64,000 nt of DNA from Cliona cf. orientalis (lineage: Eukaryota > Porifera > Demospongiae > Clionaida > Clionaidae), in contig OZ005690.1 of assembly GCA_963930775.1 (NCBI GenBank), forward strand, positions 11,372,411-11,436,410, in the 5' to 3' direction. The notes under the pieces were generated by a model. It saw only the letters and a program-made list of their open reading frames with translations, was not told the DNA's origin and did not search any database. The position numbers and the translations under genes are program-made. Of this stretch, positions 24,152 through 37,100 are shown in pieces. Numbering within the stretch: the stretch's first letter is position 1; each line of letters begins with the position of its first letter.

Positions 24152-24622
24152 TACCGTATAGCGGGAAACTTTGGCAAGGTTTTTAATTTGGCGATTTGCC
24201 AATATTTAAATAACGTAATGACTACGTGTGCGCATGCGCATGTTAACAAGAGTAGTGCGAATTCTGCAAAATTAGATTGCTTGCTCGCACGCAACCTTGG
24301 TGTAAAACAGAATCGTTTGTCAGGAATCAATGTCACTGCTCGAGTTCTTTCAGGTTAAACATCCGACGCTACCTTCGTCATCAACATGTGCCTACTTGTC
24401 TCTCAGCAGGAAGGACCTCGACCACACGAACAAAGAAGTGAAGCGCGTTCTTGCTGTAGAGAACATCAGGTGAATGGAGTGGCTGGCCGGCCAGCTGATC
24501 CATGCATTACATCACTTGTTTATTGCGTCATGCGCTTGTGCTCACAATTTGTCAAGTCGCCAAATTTAAATTCGCAATTATCTTTAACGGTGTGATTTGC
24601 CAAATTTACCCGCTATATGGTA
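24152..24622. mobile_element. MITE, TACCGTATAGCGGG type
   Basis: TACCGTATAGCGGGAAACTT is mirrored by TTACCCGCTATATGGTA. TTTGGCAA/TTGCCAAA motifs repeat near both ends. Confidence 0.65.
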
Positions 24623-25366
24623 TGTACTCCGTACACTTATACAGTTTAGTTATATATTATTATTGTTTGATATACAACACTTGGTATGCAGATTATTATG
24701 CAAATCAATTATTAAATTTTGTAGAAGCAGTCCATAGCTACTGCGAAGGTCGTCGGAGGATATTTAGTGATAACTACTTCAAGAGTCAAGACTGGAACTT
24801 AAAGACTATGGAACTTGCTGAGTGACAATGTAGTAGTTGTAGCAAAGCTGGTGATTAATTTTGTTGTAGACTAGGCAGCAGCTCTGAGAGCTGTAGCAGT
24901 GAACCTGAATAAATAATATTATGCAAATCATGTCATTATTGCCAATTAATAATTAATTTTAATAATATGAATAATTCATGCACTATATGAGGCGAGCATA
25001 GGGAGCAGCGAATACTGAACGGGGTAGGACTGACTGGAACGAGGTCGCTAGACGGAGTCGATACGTGCTAGAAGACGGTGGCGGCCGCTCGAGAAAAGGC
25101 AAGAGACGGACTCAACTCGGAAGAGACGGAGTCACTTGACGGACAAGGACGGATTAAACGAATTATGTAGGCGGTCTGCGACGGTCTCTGCACGGATCTG
25201 ATAGCGGACTCAGTATAACAGTCCGTAAAAAGTGGTCCCAATACGGGCGACAGCGGTACTCGTTGTCCTGGACATCGGAGTTTCCGTTCAAAGCTCGTCT
25301 ATGCGGTGAACGCGGGCGTAGTTCTCCACGTATACTGTGCAGTGCACGCGGCTAGGTTTCCCTGTG

Positions 25367-25928
25367 TAGATTATTATTATGATTTAGTATATCCCCTCCC
25401 TGTCTTACATTTCGTAACTACAATAGTGTCGTACTCTGCCCATCCTGGCGTGTTTTTCAACATGCAATGTTGAATAACATGGGATGTCCCTGGTACAAGC
25501 TCAAGGCTACGCTAAAGCATGATATAATAAATTAATATGCATTATTTTTTGTTGTACAGGTTCTACAATGCCATGATGACCCACGGTTCTAGAAGATGAT
25601 ATTGTGACTTATGTACTAATTGGTGTAAGCCTCAAGTACTAAAATTAATGTATTGTCGAAATTCTGTATTCATAATAATTACTACTCATCATCTAAGTTT
25701 GATTGTGTTCTGTTGTCATTAATTTTTATCATTTTTTATCGTTGGTTTCACTCTTATTATTTTAATTATCAAGTTGATTGGTTTTATTCATCAACTTTTC
25801 TAATATTATTATAATATTCACAAGTGAATAGTTTTACCATACTAAACCTATACTATTATGGAATTTCCCACACTATTCCAATCTTATAGGTGGGAAAGTG
25901 TCAGCATAAATAGTGTTGGAATAGTATA
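25367..25928. other. AT-rich stretch, no gene seen
   Basis: Short open stretches only. About 25860-25928 resembles the GGGAAATT-rich hairpin that follows. Confidence 0.4.
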
Positions 25929-26062
25929 GGTAATGTATCTGAGAATTTGACCCCGTTTTGTGGGAAATTGCTCAAAAGTGTTTGGGAAAGTATTGCAATA
26001 CTTTCCCAAACACTTTTGAGCAATTTCCCACAAAACGGGGTCAAATTCTCAGATACATTACC
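25929..26062. repeat. Perfect 134-bp palindrome with no spacer
   Basis: Bases 25929-25995 and 25996-26062 are exact reverse complements, 67 bp each, with the centre at TATTG|CAATA. It starts GGTAATGTATCTGAG. Such structures extrude as hairpins and are unstable in cloning, so it is either a very young fold-back or an assembly artefact. Confidence 0.9.
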
Positions 26063-26149
26063 AGTACTTCTTTGATGATATGAAATGGATCATACGCACA
26101 CACACTTTCCTATATTCTTCACATCATTTTCTTATACCTACTTTCCAGT

Positions 26150-26371
26150 AGTGTATCAAGTATAAATCTCCATAGAGATGTATATTCATTTTTTTAGACT
26201 TATGATTTATTAAGTATAAAAGTCCGTTGAGACTTCTGTGGATGTTTATAGTAGCCTCAATGGAATTTTATACTTAACGTCAGCCTAAACCATAAGTGTC
26301 AATTGGAAATTATTAACTTTAGACTAAATTCTCTGGCCGATATCAAGTATAAATCTCCATAGAGATGTATA
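26150..26371. repeat. ~200-bp hairpin unit, left-most copy of the array
   Basis: It carries TTAGACTTATG...TTATACTTAACGTCAGCCTA and the unit tail CTCTGGCCGATATCAAGTAT then CTCCATAGAGATGTATA, where the element at 26372 begins. The array resumes at 32839. Confidence 0.8.
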
Positions 26372-27181
26372 GACGGGTTGCCTTAATGTGATTCATGACA
26401 TGAAAGTTCAAGCCACATGAACATGCGGCCATGATTAGGAAAATCAATACCATCAAGGCTTGTTGCTATGGCAATGAATGTTTTTTAATATGTGACCCTC
26501 CACGAGGAAACCAAGCATAATGCGCTGGATATCAATCTGAGATACAGGCCAAAATAGTTGCCCAAGTTGATAATTATCGTTTTTCACTTTTTGGTATAGA
26601 TCGATAGAGGAATCATTCCTCTACACAAAAATATGCTTCGTAGCTTCTAGAACGCTATACTTACCGAGTTATGGCTCGAAGAAGTCGGCCGTGTAGCTTA
26701 CATTGATCGTCCATGATACGGAGCCGTTGCCATAGTTGCAGCTAGGCAAGCACGGCAGCTGCACAGAAAACACTCTCCAGTCACTTCTTTCTTCGATTTT
26801 GTGTACTAACGATCTATAGACACGCTTATCTTTTCGTTCTTTTCCGGCTGCTGCTCTCTTTCCAACGTTTGGCAGCCATCTGGCTCTTTGACTTAGTGGG
26901 CGGGGCCATGTATTTACCATAAACGGCGAATATACGGACTTCCGGGTGCAACGTACGTAGCAATGTTCATTACAATTTTTTGCAATACTTTAGGGGTTAT
27001 TGCATAAGGCGGCCTTATGGCGCATGGCCCTATGGCACTGTGGCCTTATGGCCTTGTGGCCTTAATGTCCATATATGGGCATTATGCATTCTCTGTGGTC
27101 TGCAGCCCGCGCGCGGGAAGAGCGCGTAGATCAGTCTTGTGCGGAGTGAGCTACGTTGCAGCAACCGTGAGCACACGGGCC

Positions 27182-30100
27182 ATGCAGATCATGGATTCAT
27201 CAACAGAGCTAGAAGTGAGCAGCTGCAGTGACGGGACAGACAGTGATTACGGAACCGCTAGTTTTCTGGACAATAGAAGGTGAGCGACCACCATCTCAAT
27301 TTGAATATGTGGCTGGCTGATACAATACAGTATTTGAAACGTGCTTGATCGTGTTGATAGTACTAGTACATTTTTTTTCCTGTACAGGTTATTAAGTGAA
27401 GCAAATGAGAAAAGGTTCGAGCAAGCACCGCGCAAACAAGCAAAAAAGAAGCCGCGTAGTCACAAGACGGACTACCACTTTCCGAAGCCGATCTGGCCAA
27501 AAAAGCCTGAAGAAGAAGGTTGCTACTCCAGACACAGGGAAAACAGTAAAGGAAGAAGAGTAAGCACGTTGCAGCCATGCATGCAACTAAGCTATGTGTG
27601 CATCCAAGTCTAATCAGCCATTTGGGGGGGGGGGGGGGGGGGGGGGGGGGAATTCTGACCTCTAGCCAACACCATAATTTAATTGTGTGCATGTGGGCAC
27701 TGTTGGGGGGGGGGAGCTATTAGGGTAGTATTTAATATATCATAATTATGGCATCTAGTCCAGTAAGCATGACATTATGAGGGCGGATTATTTGTCTGTT
27801 TAATAGTTCAGTATAACATTACGTCGTGTACCTTTACTTGTTCACTTGCAGCATTGATTACCTATTGACCCAAGTGAAATCATCCTCAAAAGCTGTTCCC
27901 AATCAAGGTATGCTAACATGCAGTCATAGTAAAATATTGCATGTACAATGTAGATCAAAGAAGCAGCAACCACTGTCTGCCCCTACTCTAGGGCTGCTTC
28001 AATTATTTTGGATAGGGCATACATGTACCTACACCACAGCTGGGCAGCTATACCTGCAAGGTGTTGGTGTACAAAAGGTGACTGTCAGAATACTAACTGT
28101 AGGGTAGTGGCTCCAGGGTGCTTAATTCAGTTAATGGCTTTCAGTTTGGATAGTTACATAGTGGCAGGTGCCTTTCCTACTACTAGGTTCATAGTGACTT
28201 GGACTGTGTTACAGCATTATCCTGGTTCCCTTGGAAGTGCCCTTCTCTGTATAATATATGACTTCTACTATGTGTTTGTGAATGTGCATGGATAAGATGT
28301 GCTACCAGTGCTATATTGTTACTGTAGGGATTCCATATTACATTGACCTCACTCAAGATTCAGATAATGAATCTCACACCAGCCTGTCTCCAGCTCCTGT
28401 AATAAGCAGTGATGAGTCACCAGCAGATAGTGATGAATCATCCAGGTAAGGTGTTCAATGGTGCATGCATGGCAATGACAGAAGAGATCGTTATAATATT
28501 TTTTGACTAGGAGTGTAAGTGACCCTGCCTTTAGCATAATTCAGGCAGGGTAGGCATAATTATCCTCATGTTTAGAATTACCATAGTGTCCTGGGCAAGC
28601 ACCCATGCACTGCGTTTCATGGGATCAGTGTAGCAGCCTCCATTACAAGTGTCCATGCGGGCCAAAATTATGAGTTATCGTAGAAGTTTTCATGTACATA
28701 CATGTATAATTTTAATACAGTGAATCGTCCAATGATTCCAATGTTGAATACTTCAATGGAGATATTGAACTACCGATAGTATCGCGTCAGAACCGCATAC
28801 GTACATCTTCACTTCATACTGTTAGAGCAATACTGGATACACCACGAGATCTAGTTAGTACAAAGCATCCAACTCAAATAAATATCAATTGTGCTTTTGT
28901 CGTTGATGCATCTAAGTTGCAAGATTCTGGTGATACAAAATGTGATGACTGTGGTGCCTGGAAACAGACCAAAACAGCAACTACCTCTCTCCACATTAAT
29001 CATGACGAAGATGGGAGTGTAGCGTCTGTTAAATGCTGCCCAAGTACCAGTAAAAAGAGATATTACACACTAGTGCGTCGTCACTACACCTGCAAATCAT
29101 CGCCTGATTTATCCAGACATATATCTATCCTATCAGATCCTTCTGGCCAGCAAAAACCATGTCAATTTATACAATATCGCTTTTCTGGTATAGAACATTC
29201 TGTTGTTGTCAAACCACATGGTAATTCAAAAAAGAGGAAGAGACCATACAAACGTACCTGCCCAAGTACACTAAAAGATTTAGAAACAGAATTGAAGCAA
29301 CACCCTCCTAAACGAGCAGTATTTAGAGTGGAGCAGAAGAGGGGCGGCATTCTTAGTGCTTCATGTGTGGGAGATTTGCCGAGAAATTCACTACAAGCCT
29401 CTCGAATACGATGTAAGAAGAAAACTTATCAAGAGGCAGGTGTATCTAATCCAAATGATCCCTTGCAAGCTCTTGTTGTCAAATTTAAGGAAGAGAGTAG
29501 AAATCCTGATCAGTATGTACAGTCGATTCGTCTAGTTCCAGATCCAACCATCGTTCTGTTCAATGATACCCAGCTTAATGATATGGAACAATTTTGTGCA
29601 TCATCTGATAAAGCTAGCGTGCTTGGTATTGATGTTACTTTTAATCTTGGACGATTCTATGTTACACTATGTACATACCAAAACTTTAAGGTAGTTAATG
29701 AGCGAGGAAGGCATCCAATAATGGTCGGACCAGCTCTTATTCATTCATCTAAAGACCAGTCCAATTTTGACATACTTTTTCAAGAAATTACAAACCGAAA
29801 GCCAGCACTAGCCACATCACTGAGAGCTTATGGTACAGATGGTGAACAAGCACTCTCCAATGCTGCTGCCTCTGCTTTTCCTTTTGCCACACACTTAAGA
29901 TGTGCAAACCATTTGAGAGATAACATTACCACTCATTTGCGTAAGCAGCTCCTTCCAGAAGCTGTAATAAAGGAAGTGCTAAGTGATACTTTCGGTACAG
30001 CCAGTGAAAAAGGTCTTATTCATGCGTCTGAAAAAGAATTTGATGATAAAATGAAATTGCTACAGAAAAGATGGGACTTGCTTGAGAAACAGCACAAGGC

Positions 30101-31784
30101 TACAGGTGCAGCTGTGGTTTTCAAATGGTTTAGACTACATGTTGCACCCATAATTCGTGAAAACATGCGGTGTGAACTGCTCCGTGATCTTGGGCTAGAG
30201 GAAGAGAAATACACTCAGAATAATTCAGAATCTCTGAATGCTTTAGTGAAACGATATGTTAATTTTCAGAAGCAAGATGTGTTCCAGTTTGTAAATGATC
30301 TTGAAGAATGTGTTCGAGAACAACAAAATGAAGTAAACAAAGCTACCATAGGACTTGGAAGGTGGACATTATCACCCAGTTGTAGCCATGTTAGTCAGAA
30401 CACAAGTGATTGGTTTCGTTCAATGTCTCATATTGACAAACAGAATGCTATCTCAGCACTGCAGACCAGCTCAGCGATTTCTTCCAGCTCATCTACATGT
30501 AATAGTGGATCATCCACTTCTTGTCCATCTTCAGAAAGCTCACTATCCATGCCATATACCATCTTGACAGAAATTCTTTCAGATGGTCAGTTAGAAGCCA
30601 TGTGGACCAAAGCATCACGTTTATTGACAGAAAAAAAGGTGATTAAGCCACCAGATCCTAATCCAAAAACTAGGTGGGTTGTTAGTGACACAGCGTCATC
30701 ACCCCATGTCGTGACAACCATGAAGGCTAACCAGCTGAGATATATTTGTGATAAGCAGTGCATAGGTTGGAAAACTCATAACATATGTGCTCATTGCATT
30801 GCTGTTGCAGAAGACAATAATGAGCTGGAACAGTTCTTGCTTTGGTTTGTTTCCTCCAAAGGAAAGGATTGTAATTTGACTAATGCTGTCTATCATGGAA
30901 CCTATAAACATGCAGGATCAAAGAAGCCACCAAGAAGGAAGTATGGTGATGTTACCCACTTACCGGTTGACCACAAAACTGATAGACTTCCCCTTGGTGA
31001 CATTTCTAATGTACAGCTCCAGGCAATACATAATGATCATTCATATGCCAAGGCACAGTGTCATGCTTCACAGCAGAGCACAGATTCATCAAGCTTGGCT
31101 GGACCAGTCATATGTCCCCCAGGAAATGCAACGGAACACTGTGTGACAGGGTGTACAAGTAATAATACCATGAAAACAGGACAAAATTGCATTACCGTTG
31201 ATTCTGTAGGTGCAATGCAGCCTCTTCAGCTTTGCTCAACTGCGCAGAGTGTTGGAACTGTTAACATTGGTACAACTACATCACAGTCGCTTCTTCCTTC
31301 CCTTTCAGCCACACTAACGACACCCTTGGCTTCACTTTTATCCTCTATTGTGCCACACCTCAACCTCCAGTCAAACTCCCAATCATTTATAATCCCTGGT
31401 ACTCCTAGCAATGCCACACCAAGTGCATATCAACAGAAACCTCCTACTGTGAAATCTAATCAGCCATTTTTCGTTGCTATGCTCACTAATCGAATTAAAA
31501 AATGCTCTGGCTGTGGTGCACTATTTCGTGAGCTCAGTGGATTGCAGTCTGACTACATTTTGGGTCATATGGAACGAGACTGGTTTCCACAGAATGGTCA
31601 GTGGCAAATAGGAAAACTCCAGAACAAATATTACCATCTGCGAAGGAGCTGTGTTCTTCAGCGATGCCCCCTGTACAGCATTCCTCGTGATTTTTGCTCG
31701 ATGGAATCAAAACTGGACACTCTCTTGCCTCCTTCTGTTCAAGGAATTGTTTTCAAGGAGTTTGGAGTCAAATTCAATCCTTAA
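27182..31784 (+). CDS. MULE-type transposase with SWIM-like zinc finger (MULE-1)
   Basis: Exons 27182-27279, 27388-27559, 27852-27907, 28328-28445 and 28721-31784. The last exon is open for over 1000 codons. A DDE core is visible: Asp at 29631 (GIDVTFNLGRF), Asp at 29838 (GTDGEQALSNA, then CANH), and Glu at 30228 (NNSESLNALVKR). A SWIM-like finger follows (ICDKQCIGWKTHNICAHC, about 30740-30810), then a Ser/Thr/Gln-rich linker and a C-terminal Cys/His domain (KCSGCGALF ... YYHLRRSC). Exons 3-5 agree in phase; exon 2 read in the frame set by exon 1 leaves phase 0 while exon 3 needs phase 2. Exon 2 is open in a second frame that would fit, so a 1-nt change or a missed exon is likely near the N terminus. 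Early residues are acidic and Ser-rich. An earlier in-frame ATG exists at 27017 within the TIR. Confidence 0.8.
27624..27650. repeat. Poly-G tract in MULE-1 intron 2
   Basis: An unbroken run of 27 G. Its true length is probably uncertain in any assembly. Confidence 0.9.
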
Positions 31785-32201
31785 CTATACTTATTATTAT
31801 CGATATAGTTTAGTAATCATGGTCCACTGGACTACATTTGTTGTTAGATATCAATAATATTATTCTGAATCGTGGACTACATACATTGATTTGATATTCA
31901 TGACCAGCTGGATGATAATTACGGTAGCTAATATTCTGCGCTACCGCTATGCGCATTATTTAATAATTTCGCGTAAGGCCATAAGGCCATAGGCCATAGG
32001 GCCTTGCGCCATACGGCCGCCTTATGCAATAACCCATACTTTAGTACGGGCGATCCGGGTATATTTTTGCTCATATCTCCATGACTACACGGGCTAGAGA
32101 CTTCAAATTTGCTGGAGCAATAGTTCAAAGGTTGTAGTTGGTAATGGTGGCCTTAACTCTTTCCGCGCATTATGCTTGGTTTCCTCGTGGAGGGTCACAT
32201 A

Positions 32202-32437
32202 TAATGCTATTGACCCATGTAATCATCACACCAACTTTGAGACTTGTCTGATCTATTGCTGATTTTATAAAAATCCTAGAAGTGAGCAATTTTCCCATAT
32301 GTTTGTATGGCAGTAGGGCAAAATGTGCCCTACCGCAATACAAACATATGGGAAAATTGCTCACTTCATAAAATCAGCAATAGATCAGACAAGTCTCAAA
32401 CTTCAGTGTGATGATTACATGGGTCAATAGCATTATC
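32202..32437. repeat. Long fold-back with ~110-bp arms
   Basis: ATGCTATTGACCCATGTAAT at the left is mirrored by ATTACATGGGTCAATAGCAT at the right. The inner part GTGAGCAATTTTCCCATATG is also mirrored, around a centre near GCAAAATGTGCCC (about 32315-32330). It is part of the outer GACGGG element. Confidence 0.75.
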
Positions 32438-32838
32438 TAAAAAAAATCATTGCCATAAGGCCACCCAGAATTAAATGTTTGTTTGAACTAACCCGACCGA
32501 CTGTAAAATTTAAAGTATCCAATAGCTGAGTTTACTGCAGGCATATATACCGACTCAGACTTTTAATAGGACTGTCTTAAAAATGTATTTTTAAGCTACT
32601 ACACAGCACAAACCTCTAGACAGCTGGAATACTACAAGTTTACATAGAAACACTGACACTTGTAATTAAAATTCTTTGGTTAAATTATCATCCGCCCGAC
32701 CGACCGACCCTATACTATTTTGTGGTCATGTTAGTTCAAACAAACAATTTATTCTGTGTGGCCTAATGACATGTCTTGAGGGTACTGATTTTTCTAATTT
32801 ATGACCTTGCCATGCTAATCATACTAAGGCAACCCGTC

Positions 32839-33438
32839 TATATATTATTCATTTTTTAGACTTATGGTTTAGGTCGACGTTAAGTATAAAAGTCTGTTGA
32901 GACTTCTGTGGATGTTTATAGTAGCCTCAGTGAATTAACGTCAGCCTAAGCCATAAGTCTAAAACCACTGTCAATTGGAAATTATTAACTTTAGACTTAA
33001 TTCTCTGGCCGATATCAAGTATAAATCTCCATAGAGATGTATATTCATTTTTTTAGACTTATGGTTTAGGTCGACGTTAAGTATAAACGTCCGTTGAGAC
33101 TTCTGTGGATGTTTATAGTAGCCTCAATGGATTTTTATACTTAACGTCAGCCTAAGCCATAAGTCTAAAAACCACTGTAAATAGGAAATTATTAACTTTA
33201 GACTAAATTCTCTGGCCGATATCAAGTATAAATCTCCATAGAGATGTATATTCATTTTTTTAGACTTATGGTTTAGGTCGACGTTAAGTATAAAAGTCCG
33301 TTGAGACTTCTGTGGATGTTTATAGTAGCCTCAATGGATTTTTATACTTAACGTCAGCCTAAGCCATAAGTCTAAAATCACTATAAATAGGAAATTATTA
33401 ACTTTAGACTAAACTCTCTGGCCGATATCAAGTATAAA
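32839..33438. repeat. Tandem ~200-bp hairpin units, left block (3 copies)
   Basis: GACTTATGGTTTAGGTCGAC starts at 32859, 33056 and 33263. Each unit has a TIR-like pair (TTAGACTTATGGTTTAGGTC and CCTAAGCCATAAGTCTAA), so the repeated unit is itself a MITE plus a tail ending CTCTGGCCGATATCAAGTAT. The third copy stops at TATAAA, where the 19-kb element starts. Confidence 0.9.
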
Positions 33439-34145
33439 CACTGTAAAAAACTGGCAGTATAAGCTAGTATATGTATGGTAGTATATGTTTGTTATTCAGC
33501 TGTTATAAGTCCGCTTATATGTAATAGTGACATAAGCTTGTTTTAAGCTAGCTTATTATGGTTAGAAGGATATAAGCTGGAGCCAATAACACTCTTATAT
33601 TGTTAGAGGGTATAAGCTGAAGTCAATAACACTCTTATTTCAATCTCATATGGTATATGCTTGCTATAAATATATGCTTATATCAAACCCTTACTTACTA
33701 TCAGTACCTGCCCCTCCCATTCCCTGCTGGTCCTAGCCCCTCCCTCTCTCTCCAGCTGGGAGGGGGTGGGGCTAGGTTATAATTTCATCGTGGAGCTATG
33801 ACATCATTAAAACTCGACATTAATACCTTCACGAAGATCTTTCTTGCATTGACGCTACGAGTACTGTCGATGTCAGTCACTGACTGTCACAGAGAAGATA
33901 TCTGATCACCGCCAGTGATCACGCGGCTGCTTTGCCGAGTCAGGCTCGATCCCGCCCGAGTACATACCCCGAGTCGCCGGGAGTGTATAAACGGTGGACT
34001 GGAACGGTGGACTGGAACAGTGGACTGGAATACTGGACTCAGTATTATACTGCGCATGCGCATTCTGGCAACGTAAAGCACGTACCTCTCCATGTATGAT
34101 ATCGCTGCCTCGTGGTGTTTTACAAAATCTGGCTCAATCGTGATA

Positions 34146-37100
34146 ATGGAGGATTATAGCTCACCACGGCGTGAAGGAGACTGTGCATCTGTCCCTATCT
34201 TGATTGCAGATTCGCCAGAGGATAGTCCCAATGACTTACTAGGCGCGGTGCAACGATCTCCGTTTAAGACTGTCAGTGATCGAGGACGAAAGGACTCTTT
34301 CAGGTTGGTGAACACGTGAAAGCAATTTTTTTGGTTTTTGAGCTCTACATTTATATTTGTATAGGAAGCTAATCGAAGAACTAAGCGATCAGAGCGACCT
34401 CAGTGATGACGATGACTCAGCACCGGCTAACCTTGTCACAGGCGTTTCATTTGAAGCAGACGTGTCCGCCGAGCCCTTTCAATCGTAAGTTGCTAGTTAA
34501 TCAATCAGTACCAGCAAATTATAATATTTGTGCATGTAAGGTATATAATTGGCATTGACATGCCTCTTATGATTATGCTTGGCCTACACAGCATGATAGG
34601 ACCCAAGGGTAGGATAGCTAGTTTTAGTATGGGGAAGCACCCCAAAGGATTGTGGCCTGTCATACTATAAGTGGTCCCCCCTGAAAGCGGTCCCCCTGGA
34701 CTGTCCATAGCAACTATGCATAGTCCCCCTGCCATTTACGAGAGGGGTTAGGGGCTAGGTTTCAGGCATAAATGGTTATCAGGGTTAGTCTCAAGGTTTG
34801 TATCGCAGGGTTAGATTCCAGAGTCTGTATGGCAGGGTTAGTCTCCAGGGTTTGTCCTGGGGGACCAAATACGGCGCAGTGGACAGTCTGGGGGGACCGT
34901 TGACAGCGTGACAGGCCAGAGGAGATTTGGCAGGGTCAAAGGTCAGCAATAACCCCTGTAACGAGTTTTTTGTACTTTGACTCTGAAGTTGAACACTAGT
35001 TTACTGAGTATTTTTGTATCCTACGTGGCTTGGTGCATGCGCTGCTGGTATGTACTAGTCCTCATGCATGGGAGGGGCTAAGGAAAGGGTATTGAAGCTA
35101 TAGTTGTACTAAACCAGTTTATTGTATACAACACCAATTAAATGCAGATTGGATGGATTTCCTGTTTATGAGGTGCCACCAGAGAAGTATGCAGCAGAAC
35201 GAATTATTAAAATTTTGCTGGATCCAAAAATTGATGATAGAAAGATATGCAAGCAGCGCCCACTTAACATTGAGTCAAGTAGCACGTTTGTCATCGATCT
35301 GAACTCTCTAAAGGATCCTGATGACGTCAAAAAGGATAACTTTGGTGTTTGGCATCATAATGGATCTCATAACCAGACCTTTGAATGCTGTATCAGTTCC
35401 AGTGGAGATGTGCAGATTGGATACAGTGCCTTTAGCCCACCTAATGCTCAGTGGGAGCAGTATTCTCTGCGCAGGCTTCATAGCAAGCACCCAACTAACT
35501 GCAGATTCAAACGAATGTTGTGCTTCATAACAGGTATATAGAAGTATGTTGTAAGAGCCCTTTATAAATTATTCTTGTATAACTTGATGCCATATACGAA
35601 ATATGTTTCACCATGCAGGAGATTTTCATGTATTTTGCCACTTCACTGGTGAAATTTTTATCTTACTAATCATTTATTGTCCTAGATTAAAATTGCATAG
35701 AGGATATACGACTTTTACAGCATTGACTAAAATGCTCCACTAACTTTTTCTGCCAAATTTTTATCCAGCAAAAATTTTCATGTATATGGTATTGCTAAAA
35801 TCAACACAAGAGTGCTATCCTTGTGGTAGTGTAAACCATGGTGCAGCTGTGTACTTTGTACTTAGTAGCATGAGTGTTAAGCAAGCCTCACCACATTAGG
35901 ATTAATATGTTATGCCAATGTAGATGTCATCTGTGCATGAATTGTCCTTTTTATTGTATTGCAGATTCCAAAGCAATTCCACATCACCTGTGCTTGCTCG
36001 TCTATCACATTCCAAGAGATTTTGTACCATTTTCATTACCTCACGGAAATGCAAAATCTTCTAAGCCATTTATCCCAACATGGCCGAGCACAATGAAAAT
36101 GATCAAAAACGAAATACACCAGAGTGGGCCTAAAGATGTAGTGGCATCTGTGTCGGCACAAGTCGGTGGTATTCTTCAAGCATACGCTCCTGGTGAACTT
36201 CCTCGGGGGGAGAGACAAGCAATAAATGCAAAGCGCTCTCTAAAGTTCAAAGGTGAAGATGTCGACGAATTGTTTACCATGATGCAAAAGTCAAAGACAG
36301 GTGACAGCTATGTACGAGACATCAAGTCATCGCCTGATCCAGCTATTATTATTGCCTCTGATGGACAGCTGGATGATCTCGTAAGATTTTGTGCATCATC
36401 AGCAGGTGTTGAAACTTGTATTATGACGGTTGACCCAACATTTTGTCTTGGGGAGTTTGAGTGTACCCCCATTACCTATCGACACCTTCTAGTTGTTACC
36501 CGAAGGAACAAGACATCCCCTGTGTTCATTGGACCAACTCTCATCCACTACAGAAAGAATTTCGCATCATTTTTATTCTTTGCTTCATCTCTGGTGTCTC
36601 TAAGGCGAGAACTTCAGTGCTTGCGATCGTTTGGATCTGATGGAGAGAAGGCTCTTGTGGATGCTTTTGTTCATGAGTTCCGGTTTGCAATTCACCTGTA
36701 TTGCTCAATACATGCACGCAATAATATCAAGAAAAATTTGAGGGATCGCAGATTCCCAGAAAGTGTAGTGAATGAAATTGCCGATGATGTGTTTGGCAAG
36801 CAGGTGGGCACAACCTACTGTGAAGGTTTAGTCGACGCTGAAAGTGAAGAAGTATTCTACCAAAGGCTGGAAGAGAAAAGACTGCTTTGGGAGAAGAAAG
36901 AAAAGGAGCACCCTGGTTGTTCTACTGGGTTCTATGATTGGTTTTGCCAGTATCAGTGCGAGGTGATTGTCTCTGGAATGCTGAGACATGTAAGGGAAGA
37001 TGCTGGCTTAGGTGTACCACCATTACCTTTTACAACGAATGCAAGTGAATCCCTCAATGCTGTTCTAAAGAGAAAGGTCAACTATAGGAAGCATGAACTT

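Larger units (their letters stand above)
19720..25366. mobile_element. CACAGG-ended element with CGGACT subterminal repeats
   Basis: The left end is CACAGGAAAAGTAG and the right end complements CACAGGGAAACCTAG. TAG flanks both sides (19717-19719, 25367-25369), a possible 3-bp duplication. The outer 200-350 bp at each end carry many CGGACT, ACGGAGTC and GTCCG motifs in both orientations, as in CACTA-type elements. No transposase was found; the interior is a minisatellite and MITEs. The TIR is short and imperfect, so the exact limits are tentative. Confidence 0.5.
26994..32035 (+). mobile_element. MULE-1, autonomous Mutator-like element
   Basis: GGGTTATTGCATAAGGCGGC is mirrored at the right (GCCGCCTTATGCAATAACCC); similarity extends through a stretch of GGCCTTATGGC-type repeats. 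ATACTTTAG is duplicated at 26985-26993 and 32036-32044, the 9-bp length typical of Mutator-like elements, which agrees with the encoded MULE-type transposase. Confidence 0.88.
26491..32199. mobile_element. TGTGACCCTCCACGAGG-ended element, second nesting level
   Basis: TGTGACCCTCCACGAGGAAA at the left is perfectly mirrored at 32163-32199, through GCATAATGCGC. Without MULE-1 it is about 660 bp. The minus-strand 83-codon ORF at 26669-26920 is repeat translation, not a recognised protein. Confidence 0.72.
26372..32838. mobile_element. GACGGGTTGCC-ended element inserted in the hairpin array
   Basis: GACGGGTTGCCTTAATGTG at the left is mirrored by CATACTAAGGCAACCCGTC at the right, and weaker similarity runs on for over 100 bp. 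The flanks are GATGTATA and TATATATTATTCATTTT, the two halves of one array unit, with TA or TATA duplicated. Its own length without nested elements is under 1 kb. Confidence 0.7.

Noticed and set aside
24386-24595. 69-codon plus-strand ORF
   Set aside because: It lies wholly inside the MITE at 24152-24622 and has no recognisable content.
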